A stretch of DNA of 64,000 nucleotides from DASZUK01 sp963844575 (GTDB taxonomy: Bacteria; Actinomycetota; Acidimicrobiia; Acidimicrobiales; RAAP-2), in assembly GCA_963844575.1 (NCBI GenBank), contig CAWJOU010000005.1:1922001-1986000 (forward strand), in the 5' to 3' direction. The notes under the pieces are model-generated. The model ran no database searches. It had not been told where the DNA came from and saw only the letters and a program-made list of their open reading frames with translations. Every line of letters starts with the position of its first letter. The stretch's first letter is position 1. Shown here in pieces: positions 51,847 to 59,294 of this stretch. Both the position numbers and the translations under genes were made by a program.

Positions 51847-52881
51847 TCATCTGGCCCCGACGAGCGACTCGAAGAGATCGAGGTGGTCGGCGACCATCCG
51901 GCCGGTCGAGAAGTAGCCCTCGACCGCGGCCCGGCAGTCGGCCCGGTCGATCTGGTCGAGGCGGAGGATCGCCTCGGTCATCGCCCGCTCGTCCGCGGAG
52001 AGGAACCCGGTTTTTCCGTCCTCCACGACCTCCGGTGCCGCGCCTTCCGGGAACGCCAGGACCGGCGTGCCCGAGGCCAGCGACTCGAGCATGACGAGGC
52101 CGAACGGCTCGTTCCAGCGGATCGGGAAGAGCAGCGCCGCCGCCCCGCCGAGCAGCTCGAGCTTCTGGGCGTGCGGGACCTCACCCAGGTAGACCGCGTC
52201 CGGCCCGAGCAGCGGCTCGACCATCTCCGTGAAGTACCGGACTTCCGCCGCCTCGCGCATCTTCGCGGCCATCAACACCCGCATCCCGGCCGCCCGGGCC
52301 GCGGCGATCGCCCGGTGCGCCCCCTTGTCCGCCGCCATCCGCCCGAGGAACAGGCAGTACGGGCCGTCGCCGTCGCCCTCGCCGTCGCCGACCGGGAACT
52401 GCGACGCGTCGATCCCGTGGTGGATGACCCGCGCCACCGGGATCTGCGGCGCCGCCCGGTGCTGCGCGGCCGAGATGCAGACGATCGGCACCCGCTTGCC
52501 GAGCGCCCCGTAGAGCGCGGTCAGGTCGTCGTCGAGCGGGCCGTGCACCGTCGTCACCACCGGCGCCGTCGCCCCGAGCGACGCCGCCAGCAGCGGCCCC
52601 GCCAGCGTGTGGTCGTGGATGACGTCGCAGTCACCGAGCTCGTCGTACGCGCCGATGACGTGCCGCAGCTCCGGCACCGCGGCCCCGATGCGCGTTCCCT
52701 CCGCTTCCGCCAGGACCCACTTGCGGCGGACCGGGCACGTCGAGTCGCCCGTCGTGAACAGCGTGACGTCGTGGCCCGCCGCCGCGAAGCCGCGGGCCAG
52801 CTCGTCGACGACGAGCTCGATGCCGCCGTAGAGCGGCGGCGGGACCGGCGTCCACGGTGGCGCGATCAAACCGATGTGCAC
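51847..52881 (-). CDS. glycosyltransferase, GT4 family
   Basis: A 344-residue GT-B retaining glycosyltransferase. It begins HIGLIAPPWTPVPPPLYGGI, has HDHTLAGPLLAASLGA in the acceptor domain and LFLGRMAADKGAHRAIAAAR plus RWNEPFGLVMLESLASGTPV (EX7E motif) in the donor domain. The donor and acceptor are unknown; an envelope glycan or glycolipid, or trehalose-like synthesis, is possible. The GTG at 52881 is the natural start; the open frame to 54090 is a shadow of the TetR and MFS genes. A 21-bp tandem repeat lies upstream, between this gene and the divergent TetR gene. Confidence 0.9.
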   Translation of the reverse strand: MHIGLIAPPWTPVPPPLYGGIELVVDELARGFAAAGHDVTLFTTGDSTCPVRRKWVLAEAEGTRIGAAVPELRHVIGAYDELGDCDVIHDHTLAGPLLAASLGATAPVVTTVHGPLDDDLTALYGALGKRVPIVCISAAQHRAAPQIPVARVIHHGIDASQFPVGDGEGDGDGPYCLFLGRMAADKGAHRAIAAARAAGMRVLMAAKMREAAEVRYFTEMVEPLLGPDAVYLGEVPHAQKLELLGGAAALLFPIRWNEPFGLVMLESLASGTPVLAFPEGAAPEVVEDGKTGFLSADERAMTEAILRLDQIDRADCRAAVEGYFSTGRMVADHLDLFESLVGAR

Positions 52882-52989
52882 CGGGCGATTCAACCACCGA
52901 CTGGGTGGGCGGTGTGACGGCGGCGCGGTCCGGGGCCGCTGGCATCGCGGCCGATGGGCCGTTCCCGGGCCCGGGCTACTGCTCCTCGG

Positions 52990-53052
52990 GCTCGGGCCGC
53001 TGCTTCCCAGGCTCGGGCCGCTGCTTCCCAGGCTCGGGCCGCTGCTTCCCAG
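52990..53052. repeat. 21-bp tandem repeat, three perfect copies
   Basis: GCTCGGGCCGCTGCTTCCCA followed by G, 21 bp, occurs as 52990-53010, 53011-53031 and 53032-53052 without mismatch, preceded by a decayed partial unit. It is intergenic, between the glycosyltransferase and the TetR promoter. The perfection suggests a young, slippage-prone minisatellite. Confidence 0.9.
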
Positions 53053-53075
53053 GCCACGGCGATATTGCCGAAATA

Positions 53076-53170
53076 CGAAACGAAACCGTTGCGTTTCGCT
53101 AGCGGCGGGCGTATGATCTGTACGGAACAGTTTCGTACAGCCAGTTTTCGTACCGCCAGTTTCGTGCAGG
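53076..53170 (+). promoter_or_regulatory. TetR promoter with two palindromes and three direct repeats
   Basis: TTGCGT (53089-53094) and TATGAT (53112-53117) are 17 bp apart. CGAAACG (53076-53082) pairs with CGTTTCG (53092-53098); CTGTACG (53118-53124) pairs with CGTACAG (53134-53140). CAGTTTCGTACAGC, CAGTTTTCGTACCGC and CAGTTTCGTGCAGG run head to tail (53128-53170). Such a layered operator would give strong, cooperative self-repression. A related CAGTTTTCG occurs at 53904-53912 ahead of the MFS gene. Confidence 0.75.
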
Positions 53171-53181
53171 GAGAGCCCCCG

Positions 53182-53820
53182 ATGACGATCGAGACGACGA
53201 CCGAAGTCGAGATCGACGGCGACGGCGCCGGCGCCGTGGCGGCACCGGTCCGACCGGGCCGGCCGCGGTCGGAGGAACGGGGGCAGGCGATCCTCGACGC
53301 CGCGCTCGAGCTCGTCGCGGAGGTCGGCTACGACGGCCTGAGCATGGACGCGCTCGCCGAGCGAGCCCGGGCGTCGAAGGCGACGATCTACCGCCACTGG
53401 TCCGGCAAGGCCGAGATCGTCGCCGAGGCCGTCCGTTGCCGGGCCGAGGAGACGATGGAGATCGTCCCGGACACCGGCTCGCTCCGTGGCGACCTGCTCG
53501 AGCTGCTGACGCATTCGTGCGAGGTGCTCGCGGCCGAGGACGGCGCGCTGATGGCCGCGGTGCTCTGGGCGATGCGGACCGATCCGGTCCTCGCCGACCT
53601 GATGCGGGCGCACATGGTCGACGGCAAGCGCGACGTCGTCCGCGAGATCGTCGAGCGGGCGATCGCCCGCGGCGAGTGCCCGGCCGCGACCAGCGTGGTC
53701 AGTGCAGCCGAGGTCATGCCCGCGATGGTCATGTCCCGGCTGCTCGTCACCGGCGAGCCGCTCGACGAGGCGTTCTGTGTCCACCTCGTCGACGACGTCA
53801 TGCTGCCCCTGCTTCGTTGA
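53182..53820 (+). CDS. TetR/AcrR-family regulator of the adjacent exporter
   Basis: A 212-residue TetR-like repressor. The HTH is at about 33-75 (RGQAILDAALELVAEVGYDG, ALAERARASKATIYRHW), followed by a helical effector-binding domain with DTGSLRGDLLELLTHSCEVL, typical of the AcrR group that regulates efflux. The ATG at 53182 is set by the operator region before it; the upstream frame crosses the tandem repeat and is not coding. The next gene is an MFS drug exporter 190 bp downstream, with a copy of the operator half-site, so TetR control of export is likely. Confidence 0.9.
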   Translation: MTIETTTEVEIDGDGAGAVAAPVRPGRPRSEERGQAILDAALELVAEVGYDGLSMDALAERARASKATIYRHWSGKAEIVAEAVRCRAEETMEIVPDTGSLRGDLLELLTHSCEVLAAEDGALMAAVLWAMRTDPVLADLMRAHMVDGKRDVVREIVERAIARGECPAATSVVSAAEVMPAMVMSRLLVTGEPLDEAFCVHLVDDVMLPLLR

Positions 53821-54010
53821 CCCACCCACCCGGTACCCTCCGGGAGATCGGGTGCGCACCGTCCCGCCCGCCGAGCGAGCCACTTGGCCATCCGGCCGCC
53901 GAGCAGTTTTCGACTTTCGACCACCGACTATCCGACCACCGATCAGTTCTCGGCCTTCCCGGTCGTCGAACCCTTCAAGAGCACGAACCGACGTTGGAGT
54001 GAGACCCCCC

Positions 54011-55495
54011 ATGACGAACATCGACGACACCGCAACCGCCGCACCGGAGGCGCCGCCCGACCCCCGCCGCTGGCTGGCGCTGGCCGTCATCGCCGTCGCT
54101 CAGCTGATGGTCGTGCTCGACGCGTCGATCGTCACGATCGCCCTGCCGTCGGCCCAGAAGGCCCTGCACATCTCGGTCGACAACCGCCAGTGGGTCATCA
54201 CCGCCTACACCCTGGCCTTCGGCGGCCTGCTGCTCCTCGGCGGCCGGATCGCCGACTTCATGGGCCGCAAGCGGATGTTCATCGTCGGCCTGGTCGGCTT
54301 CGCCCTCGCCTCCGCGCTCGGTGGCGTCGCCCAGAACGCGGCGATGCTGTTCGGGGCCCGGGCGCTGCAGGGTGGGTTCGCCGCCCTCATGGCGCCGGCC
54401 GCCCTCTCCCTGATCACCGTCACCTTCACCGAGCCGACCGAGCGGGCCAAGGCCTTCGGCGTCTACGGCGGGATCGCCGGCGGCGGCGCGGCGATCGGCC
54501 TGATCGCCGGTGGGGTCCTCACGCAGTACGCCTCCTGGCGGTGGTGCCTGCTCGTCAACGTGCCCGTCGCCGTCCTCGCCGCCGTCTTCGCCACCCGTCT
54601 CGTCCGGGAGAGCCGGGCCACCGGCAACACCCGTTACGACATCCCCGGGGTCATCGCGTCGTCCGCTGGGCTGGTGTCCCTGGTCTACGGGTTCACCAAG
54701 GCCACCACAGACGGCTGGGGGTCGCCGGTCACCCTGGCCTACCTCATCGCCGCCGTCGTCCTGCTGGCCGTCTTCGTCGTCATCGAGCGGCGGACGACCA
54801 ACCCGCTCCTGCCCATGCGGGTCGTCCTGGACCGGAACCGTGGCGGGTCGTTCCTGCTGTCCTTCCTGGCGCCGATGGCCATGTTCGGCATGTTCTTGTT
54901 CCTGACCTTCTACTTCCAGGGCACCCTGCACTACTCGGCCCTCAAGACCGGGTTCGCCTTCCTGCCGTTCTCGGCCGGGATCATCGTCGGCGCCGCCCTG
55001 GCCAGCCGGCTCCTGCCGCGGGTCGGCCCGAGAGCCCTCCTGGTCGTCGGGATGGTGCTCGCCGCCGTCGGTTGCGCCTGGCTGACCCAGATCGGGGTGG
55101 ACAGCAGCTTCGTCGCCCACCTCCTGCCGACCGAGGTCCTCATGAGCATCGGTCTCGGTCTGGCTTTCGTGCCGATGAGCAGCACCGCCCTCATCGGGGT
55201 CGCGCCCCACGACGCCGGGGTGGCCAGCGCGGCGCTGAACATGAGCCAGCAGGTCGGTGGATCGATGGGGACGGCCCTGCTGAACACCATCTACGCCACC
55301 GCGGCCGCCAGTTACCTGGTCGCCCACGGCAACAGTGCCGCCGCGGTCGTCCAGTCCCAGGTCCACGGCTATGCGGTCGGGTTCTGGGTCAGCACCGCCC
55401 TCCTGGCGGTGTCCGCCGTCGTGGCGTTCGTCTTCATCCAGGCCCGTCGGGACCAGGTGCCCGACCCCCAGCTGGCGCTCGCCGCCGTCGCCTGA
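54011..55495 (+). CDS. MFS drug exporter, DHA2 family
   Basis: A 494-residue 14-TM proton antiporter. The motifs are LDASIVTIALPSAQKAL (D1), GGRIADFMGRKRMFIVGLVG (A) and GVYGGIAGGGAAIGLIAGG (C). Overall it resembles the EmrB/QacA type and the exporter at 7296-8828, with which it shares the LDxSIV start; the two may be paralogues. The ATG at 54011 lies in the context ACCCCCCATG, with no clear Shine-Dalgarno. The upstream 190 bp contain CAGTTTTCG elements related to the TetR operator. The drug or metabolite is unknown. Confidence 0.92.
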   Translation: MTNIDDTATAAPEAPPDPRRWLALAVIAVAQLMVVLDASIVTIALPSAQKALHISVDNRQWVITAYTLAFGGLLLLGGRIADFMGRKRMFIVGLVGFALASALGGVAQNAAMLFGARALQGGFAALMAPAALSLITVTFTEPTERAKAFGVYGGIAGGGAAIGLIAGGVLTQYASWRWCLLVNVPVAVLAAVFATRLVRESRATGNTRYDIPGVIASSAGLVSLVYGFTKATTDGWGSPVTLAYLIAAVVLLAVFVVIERRTTNPLLPMRVVLDRNRGGSFLLSFLAPMAMFGMFLFLTFYFQGTLHYSALKTGFAFLPFSAGIIVGAALASRLLPRVGPRALLVVGMVLAAVGCAWLTQIGVDSSFVAHLLPTEVLMSIGLGLAFVPMSSTALIGVAPHDAGVASAALNMSQQVGGSMGTALLNTIYATAAASYLVAHGNSAAAVVQSQVHGYAVGFWVSTALLAVSAVVAFVFIQARRDQVPDPQLALAAVA

Positions 55496-55544
55496 GCGGC
55501 CGGGCGCTCAGGCCGGCGGTCCGGGGGTCGAAGGGCAGATAGGC

Positions 55545-56882
55545 TCACCGTCCTGTCGGCGGCGTGGCCGAGTGGTTTAGGCAGGGGCCTGCAAAGCCTC
55601 GTACGGCGGTTCGATTCCGCCCGCCGCCTCCAGAGGAAGTCCTTGTCACGCAGGACTTCTCGCCCTCGTTCGGGTACTGGGGCGTGCTATCCAGGGTGGT
55701 CATGGCACCGTCATGGCACATGGAGTGCGGATCGTGGTGGACGATGGCGGACGCCTGTCGAGTCTTGGCGTCCTCGATAACCCCCTCGAAGTAGTCAGCA
55801 ATCTCTCGTTGGCGCTCGTCCGTGGAGTGCTGATAGCGCATGGCGGCTACGGCGGAAGAGTGTCCAATGAAAGCCATGATCTCCTTCGTCGTAGTGTCGG
55901 CCTTGCGGCCGGCCATGGTGCCGGCATGGTGGCGCAGGTCGTGTAGGCGAAGTCCTTCCGGGTGTTCCTTGGGCGACCACGGCACGACCCCGACTGCCTG
56001 GCAAGCCGAGCGCCACTCGTTGGAGAGATCAGCACGGCGAAGCGGTCGACCGGACCGCCGGGTGAACAACGGGGCGTCCGGTGTCTGACCCACGAAGGCG
56101 TCCAGATGCCCTCTCAGTTCCTCGACAAGCTGGCTCGGCAACGGGATCACCCTCTTTCCGGCTTCGGTCTTTGGCTCCCGCAGAATCCGGCCCATGCCGG
56201 TTACCTCCTGGGCCTGCACCTCGACCGCGATCGTCTTGCCCTGAAGATCGAAGTGTCGGCGCTGTAGGCCGAGCAGCTCACCGGCCCGCAACCCGCCGAG
56301 ACCGGCAAGCAGGACCAGCATCCGAAGCCGTGGTGTAGTCGCACTGGCCAACTTGTAGATGGTGGTCGCATCCGTCATCGGGCGCTCATCGGCCGACTCG
56401 CTACCGGCACCCCTGATAAGGCAAGGGTTCCGCGGGATCAGCTCATCCGTGACTGCCGTCGCCATGATCGCGTGGAGGAGTCGATAAGACTTCGCGGCCT
56501 GGTCCTTCCCCTTCTCCGACTCCACGTCGTGATACCACTGCCGGACCGTCTCGGGGACGATCTGACGAAGGCGCACCTTCTCGAACGACGGGTAGACGTT
56601 CCTGCGCAGGAGCTTGCGGTACCCATCTTTGGTCAGCGGCGCCAGAGGCTTGCCCTTAGTCCTTCGGGTCTCAAGCCACTTCTCCGCGTACACGCCGAAA
56701 TAGCGCTCGCCGCCCTGTGGGTCGAGCACCAGTCCACGATATTCCTCTGCCTCTACTCGCCTCCGGTAGCTCTCGGCGTCTTTCCTGGTGCGATGGGTCT
56801 TCTTGCGTTGCCGGCCATTCACCCGGAAACGAACGTCATACCTCGACCCGCTCTTGGTCTGTCTTACGTCTATCTCGGCCAT
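55545..56882 (-). CDS. tyrosine recombinase (integrase) of the first element
   Basis: A 445-codon frame for a phage-type integrase. The N-terminal AP2-like arm-binding domain (1-60, SGSRYDVRFRVNGRQRKKTH) is followed by a SAM-like core-binding domain (about 65-165) and the catalytic domain with R199 (GLGGLRAGELL), H314 and R317 (LHDLRHHAGT), H341 (IGHSSAVA) and the nucleophile Y350 (MRYQHS). The frame lacks a stop within the element and runs into the tRNA-Cys, so its last about 29 residues (417-445) are antisense tRNA sequence. Its product would cut and join the att core. The ATG at 56882 fits the family. Confidence 0.94.
   Translation of the reverse strand: MAEIDVRQTKSGSRYDVRFRVNGRQRKKTHRTRKDAESYRRRVEAEEYRGLVLDPQGGERYFGVYAEKWLETRRTKGKPLAPLTKDGYRKLLRRNVYPSFEKVRLRQIVPETVRQWYHDVESEKGKDQAAKSYRLLHAIMATAVTDELIPRNPCLIRGAGSESADERPMTDATTIYKLASATTPRLRMLVLLAGLGGLRAGELLGLQRRHFDLQGKTIAVEVQAQEVTGMGRILREPKTEAGKRVIPLPSQLVEELRGHLDAFVGQTPDAPLFTRRSGRPLRRADLSNEWRSACQAVGVVPWSPKEHPEGLRLHDLRHHAGTMAGRKADTTTKEIMAFIGHSSAVAAMRYQHSTDERQREIADYFEGVIEDAKTRQASAIVHHDPHSMCHDGAMTTLDSTPQYPNEGEKSCVTRTSSGGGGRNRTAVRGFAGPCLNHSATPPTGR
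55558..55632 (+). tRNA. tRNA-Cys (anticodon GCA), integration target
   Basis: A complete cloverleaf. The acceptor GGCGGCG (55558-55564) pairs with CGCCGCC (55622-55628), discriminator T at 55629 and encoded CCA at 55630-55632. The anticodon loop CTGCAAA gives anticodon GCA, so tRNA-Cys, and the T-arm GGCGGTTCGATTCCGCC is standard. U73 is usual for tRNA-Cys. Its 3' half (55582-55632) is the attachment core of the adjacent element; the gene is restored intact by the inserted copy. The integrase on the opposite strand runs into it. Confidence 0.97.
55582..55632. repeat. attL: 51-bp att core within the tRNA-Cys gene
   Basis: Identical over 51 bp to 62612-62662, 7030 bp away. It covers the anticodon arm, T-arm, acceptor 3' strand and CCA of tRNA-Cys. 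It is the expected left attachment site of the element integrated here. Confidence 0.93.
55697..55750. repeat. subterminal 54-bp direct repeat, left copy
   Basis: Identical to 62499-62552. It begins 65 bp inside the left att core and contains CATGGCAC twice, 3 bp apart, as expected for tandem integrase arm sites. Here it lies within the 3' part of the integrase gene. Confidence 0.88.
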
Positions 56883-57075
56883 GGACGGACGGTAGCACTG
56901 GGGTGTCGCGCCATGTTCGGCCCGGATGTTGGGCGAGCGTGTCGGACATAAAAGCCCCTGGTCAGAGCCTTGACTCCGCCATGTTTTTGGAGGGCATCAC
57001 GACCCATGCTCTTAGATTCGGATGTTGGCGAACGTACACGACCGCTAGCGGATGAAACACGTCCGCCAAAGTCCT

Positions 57076-57105
57076 TTGACAACCGCGTCACTGCTGTGCT
57101 GTGAT
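57076..57105 (+). promoter_or_regulatory. promoter of the excisionase-replication operon
   Basis: TTGACA (57076-57081) and TGTGAT (57100-57105), 18 bp apart, ahead of the rightward genes of the element. Transcription from here would cover the mini-ORF at 57133 and the excisionase gene. Confidence 0.55.
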
Positions 57106-57132
57106 TACTTACATTCCACCGTTGAGGTGAGG

Positions 57133-57150
57133 ATGTACAACAACTACTAG
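57133..57150 (+). CDS. five-codon leader ORF
   Basis: ATG TAC AAC AAC TAC TAG encodes MYNNY. It has a strong Shine-Dalgarno in GAGGTGAGG (57124-57132) immediately before it, and ends 14 nt before the excisionase ATG at 57165. The strength of its ribosome site compared with the weak one of the next gene (AGAAAG) suggests re-initiation or translational attenuation. It is too short for homology evidence; it could be chance. Confidence 0.4.
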   Translation: MYNNY

Positions 57151-57164
57151 AAAGAATTTAACCG

Positions 57165-57359
57165 ATGATAGATGAAATTACCCCCCGATTACTTGAGGTA
57201 TCGACAGCGGCCGAACTGCTGAGCATCGGTCGCTCCCTGTGTTACGAGCTAATCGGTTCTAAAAAGCTGCAATCCTGCAAGATCGGCAGAAGGCGTCTCG
57301 TTCCCCTGGCGGCCATCGACGCATTTATTGACGATCTAGTGCGAGAGCAAGCGGCGTGA
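57165..57359 (+). CDS. excisionase-like helix-turn-helix protein
   Basis: A 64-residue MerR/excisionase-type DNA-binding protein: LLEVSTAAELLSIGRSLCYE (helix-turn-helix), then a GSKKLQSCKIGRRRLVPLAA wing and IDAFIDDLVREQAA. This is the usual small Xis/BldC-like regulator of actinobacterial integrative elements, needed for excision by the integrase. It ends overlapping the GTG of the next gene (GTGA at 57356-57359), so the two are coupled. AT content here is visibly higher than in the chromosome. Confidence 0.88.
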   Translation: MIDEITPRLLEVSTAAELLSIGRSLCYELIGSKKLQSCKIGRRRLVPLAAIDAFIDDLVREQAA

Positions 57360-58108
57360 GCCGCACTGCAACGGAGGAGGAGAAGCCGAAGCGAACGGCC
57401 TGGGAACGCTACGGGATCGTTCCTCTGGCAATCTATGAATCGGGACTCGACCCGATGGCAAAGCTGTCCTACGGTTATCTCGATTGCATCCAAGGAGTCC
57501 GCGGCCGGCCGGCTAAGAGCGCTCGGAGGTGCGCCGAAGCCCTGGGAATTTCGGAGAACACGTGGAACAAACACACCAGGGCACTGGCAGCGGCTGGATT
57601 GATCAGCATTATCAACCACCCTGGTGGAGCTGGATCACATGGCGCCAACGAGTATGAAGTACTTCATAATCCAGCCCGAAAACGACGGAGCGAGTCTCCC
57701 GTTGACGTGCCTTTCCCGAAGGAGAAGAACCCTCGCCGCTGCTGCACACCTACGAGACAGGTAGCAGTCCGGGGCTGGGTTCCCCTGGACGGCCGGAGTG
57801 CCTCAAATTTTGACGGAAGAGGTGGCTCAGATTTTGAGGTCGTGAGTAGCTCAGAAGTTGAGGGGAACCCCCCTCAAGAATTGACGACCGAATGTGGTTC
57901 AGGGTTTGAGGAACAGTTAGGTACTGGCAATGAGGTACTGGGTGAGGTACTCCCCCAGAAGGTATTCTTAGTTTCAGTAGAGAGTAAAGAGGAATTCCCT
58001 AAAGTTGAGTCGCCGGTCGAAATCGAACAGCACTCCATAACTTGTCGAGACTGCGGAAAACCCATGTCGGGCGCTCCGTTTGGAGAGAATTGTCAGTGCG
58101 CGTTCTGA
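57356..58108 (+). CDS. winged-helix protein with C-terminal zinc-knuckle-like tail, possible replication initiator
   Basis: A 250-residue protein of lower GC than the genome. Residues about 15-105 look like a winged helix (AKLSYGYLDCIQGVRGRPAK, CAEALGISENTWNKHTRALA, AAGLISIINHPGGAGSHGAN), as in phage and plasmid replication regulators. A hydrophilic middle with acidic repeats follows. The C-terminus ends in a cysteine cluster, ITCRDCGKPMSGAPFGENCQ plus CAF, spaced C-x2-C...C-x-C. The position after the excisionase is that of a Rep-like gene in actinobacterial elements; no origin is visible. Start GTG overlaps the upstream stop. Function is inferred. Confidence 0.7.
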   Translation: MSRTATEEEKPKRTAWERYGIVPLAIYESGLDPMAKLSYGYLDCIQGVRGRPAKSARRCAEALGISENTWNKHTRALAAAGLISIINHPGGAGSHGANEYEVLHNPARKRRSESPVDVPFPKEKNPRRCCTPTRQVAVRGWVPLDGRSASNFDGRGGSDFEVVSSSEVEGNPPQELTTECGSGFEEQLGTGNEVLGEVLPQKVFLVSVESKEEFPKVESPVEIEQHSITCRDCGKPMSGAPFGENCQCAF

Positions 58109-58251
58109 GAGCCGTTTGGTACTATTACGTACTTCGGCTCAGTAGCCAGACAACGCCTTCGTGGTCTTGGGGTCCCGCTGTATATGTTGGTCGGCTCTTG
58201 ACGCAATCTAGCGGGGTCTGAAGGGACGCTGGGAATACGCCTGGAAGATCG

Positions 58252-58500
58252 TTAGGGCTTGAACGGGCGGACGTTGAAATTGTTCCGCAGCTGGTGTTCG
58301 ACCCGCTGATCTCGGTACTCCGCCATCTGTTTCACGATGATACAGAGGTGCGAGATGGCTAGGTCGCTGCCAAGGTCGTAGAAACCCAGTTCACCCATTC
58401 GGCGCCGAACGCGGGGGTACTTTGGACGCATCTTCTCTAGGGACGGTTCGATATACCCGGACCGCAGTAGAAACCCTTCGATAGTGGCGTCATCGAGCAC
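58252..58500 (-). CDS. hypothetical protein
   Basis: An 82-residue protein on the strand opposite to its neighbours. LDDATIEGFLLRSGYIEPSL and MRRRMGELGFYDLGSDLAIS-like stretches are amphipathic; no membrane segment or known motif. The frame begins with GTG at 58500. It lies in the AT-richer part of the element, where a chance frame is less likely than in the chromosome but not excluded. Confidence 0.5.
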   Translation of the reverse strand: MLDDATIEGFLLRSGYIEPSLEKMRPKYPRVRRRMGELGFYDLGSDLAISHLCIIVKQMAEYRDQRVEHQLRNNFNVRPFKP

Positions 58501-58654
58501 TATCTCAGGGTACCCGTCTGTGGCCGACGGTCAGCGTCCAAAGCCAAGCATGGTCAAACCATGGGATCGTCGTTGGTGCTTCTAGGGTATGGAGGTGCCC
58601 CATTCGGATGCCGACGTAGGCTGGCCAGAGCCCCCTCGCGCGTGATGGTGGGCG

Positions 58655-58882
58655 ATGCCTAACAACGCCCCCCAGGCCGGGGGTGAGCCGGATGGTTCAG
58701 AACTAGACCTCACTGATGCCGTGGAATCCGTTCGTCGGCTCCTTGGCGCCCTCAAAGCCGGCGAACTGACGGCTCCGGCTCGGGAGGTGGCTCGGCTAGA
58801 AGGGGCCTACGTGGCTCTGCGGGCTGTGGCAGACACCCTTGGGAAGCCGACCGGGGCTAACGCTGACCCGCGTCAGCCGTGA
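58655..58882 (+). CDS. small hypothetical protein
   Basis: A 75-residue acidic protein, probably two helices: LTDAVESVRRLLGALKAGEL and AREVARLEGAYVALRAVADT. Such helical hairpins occur as cargo or regulatory proteins of mobile elements. The ATG at 58655 has only GGTGGG upstream. It ends 14 nt before the stop codon of the convergent membrane protein gene. Not recognised. Confidence 0.55.
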   Translation: MPNNAPQAGGEPDGSELDLTDAVESVRRLLGALKAGELTAPAREVARLEGAYVALRAVADTLGKPTGANADPRQP

Positions 58883-58896
58883 TCTTGGCCGTGTCT

Positions 58897-59208
58897 CTAC
58901 GCCGAGCCGAGTCGGCGCCACCAGGTCTTGAGCGCAAGGGTCGCGTTTACCAGCACCATCGCTGCGAGGGCGCACCAAAGTAGGAGCCGCGTCTTGGGAC
59001 CCATCTCGTTGCCGCTCCGAGCGATCAGTCCTGCCATCAGAGTGACACCCATGGCGGCGATGGCCACTTGGTGGACCCCAGCGGTGAACCACCAGCGGAC
59101 CACGGCTCCAACCGATTTCATTGCTCGGAGAAGGAGCTTTAGCCCATACACCACGACGCTGTAGACGGCACCGGCAACAACGTCGGTCCGCACGTCCGTC
59201 AAGTCCAT
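58897..59208 (-). CDS. small membrane protein
   Basis: A 103-residue protein with three hydrophobic segments near 9-30 (VVAGAVYSVVVYGLKLLL), 41-62 (AGVHQVAIAAMGVTLMAGL) and 72-92 (RLLLWCALAAMVLVNATL), and a basic C-terminus. It could be an exclusion, holin-like or anchoring factor of the element, but no signature decides. Divergent from the serine recombinase with 86 bp between. Confidence 0.6.
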   Translation of the reverse strand: MDLTDVRTDVVAGAVYSVVVYGLKLLLRAMKSVGAVVRWWFTAGVHQVAIAAMGVTLMAGLIARSGNEMGPKTRLLLWCALAAMVLVNATLALKTWWRRLGSA

Positions 59209-59261
59209 GGGTCAAGTCTCCGTCTGGCCCTCGGAAGCGTCAAGCGTGAGCCTGCCCGAAT

Positions 59262-59288
59262 ACACAAAACGGTCGTTTAGTGTAAAAT
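59262..59288 (+). promoter_or_regulatory. leaderless promoter and palindrome of the serine recombinase
   Basis: ACACAAAACG (59262-59271), two bases, CGTTTAGTGT (59274-59283) form an inverted repeat with one mismatched pair. TAAAAT (59283-59288) lies 6 nt before the ATG at 59295. The palindrome touches the -10, so a repressor, perhaps the recombinase or an XRE protein, could act here. Confidence 0.65.
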
Positions 59289-59294
59289 AGGTCC

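Noticed and set aside
51847..54090. A 747-residue protein from the long minus-strand frame
   Set aside because: Only 51847-52881 has glycosyltransferase motifs; the rest is antisense to TetR and MFS genes and crosses the tandem repeat.
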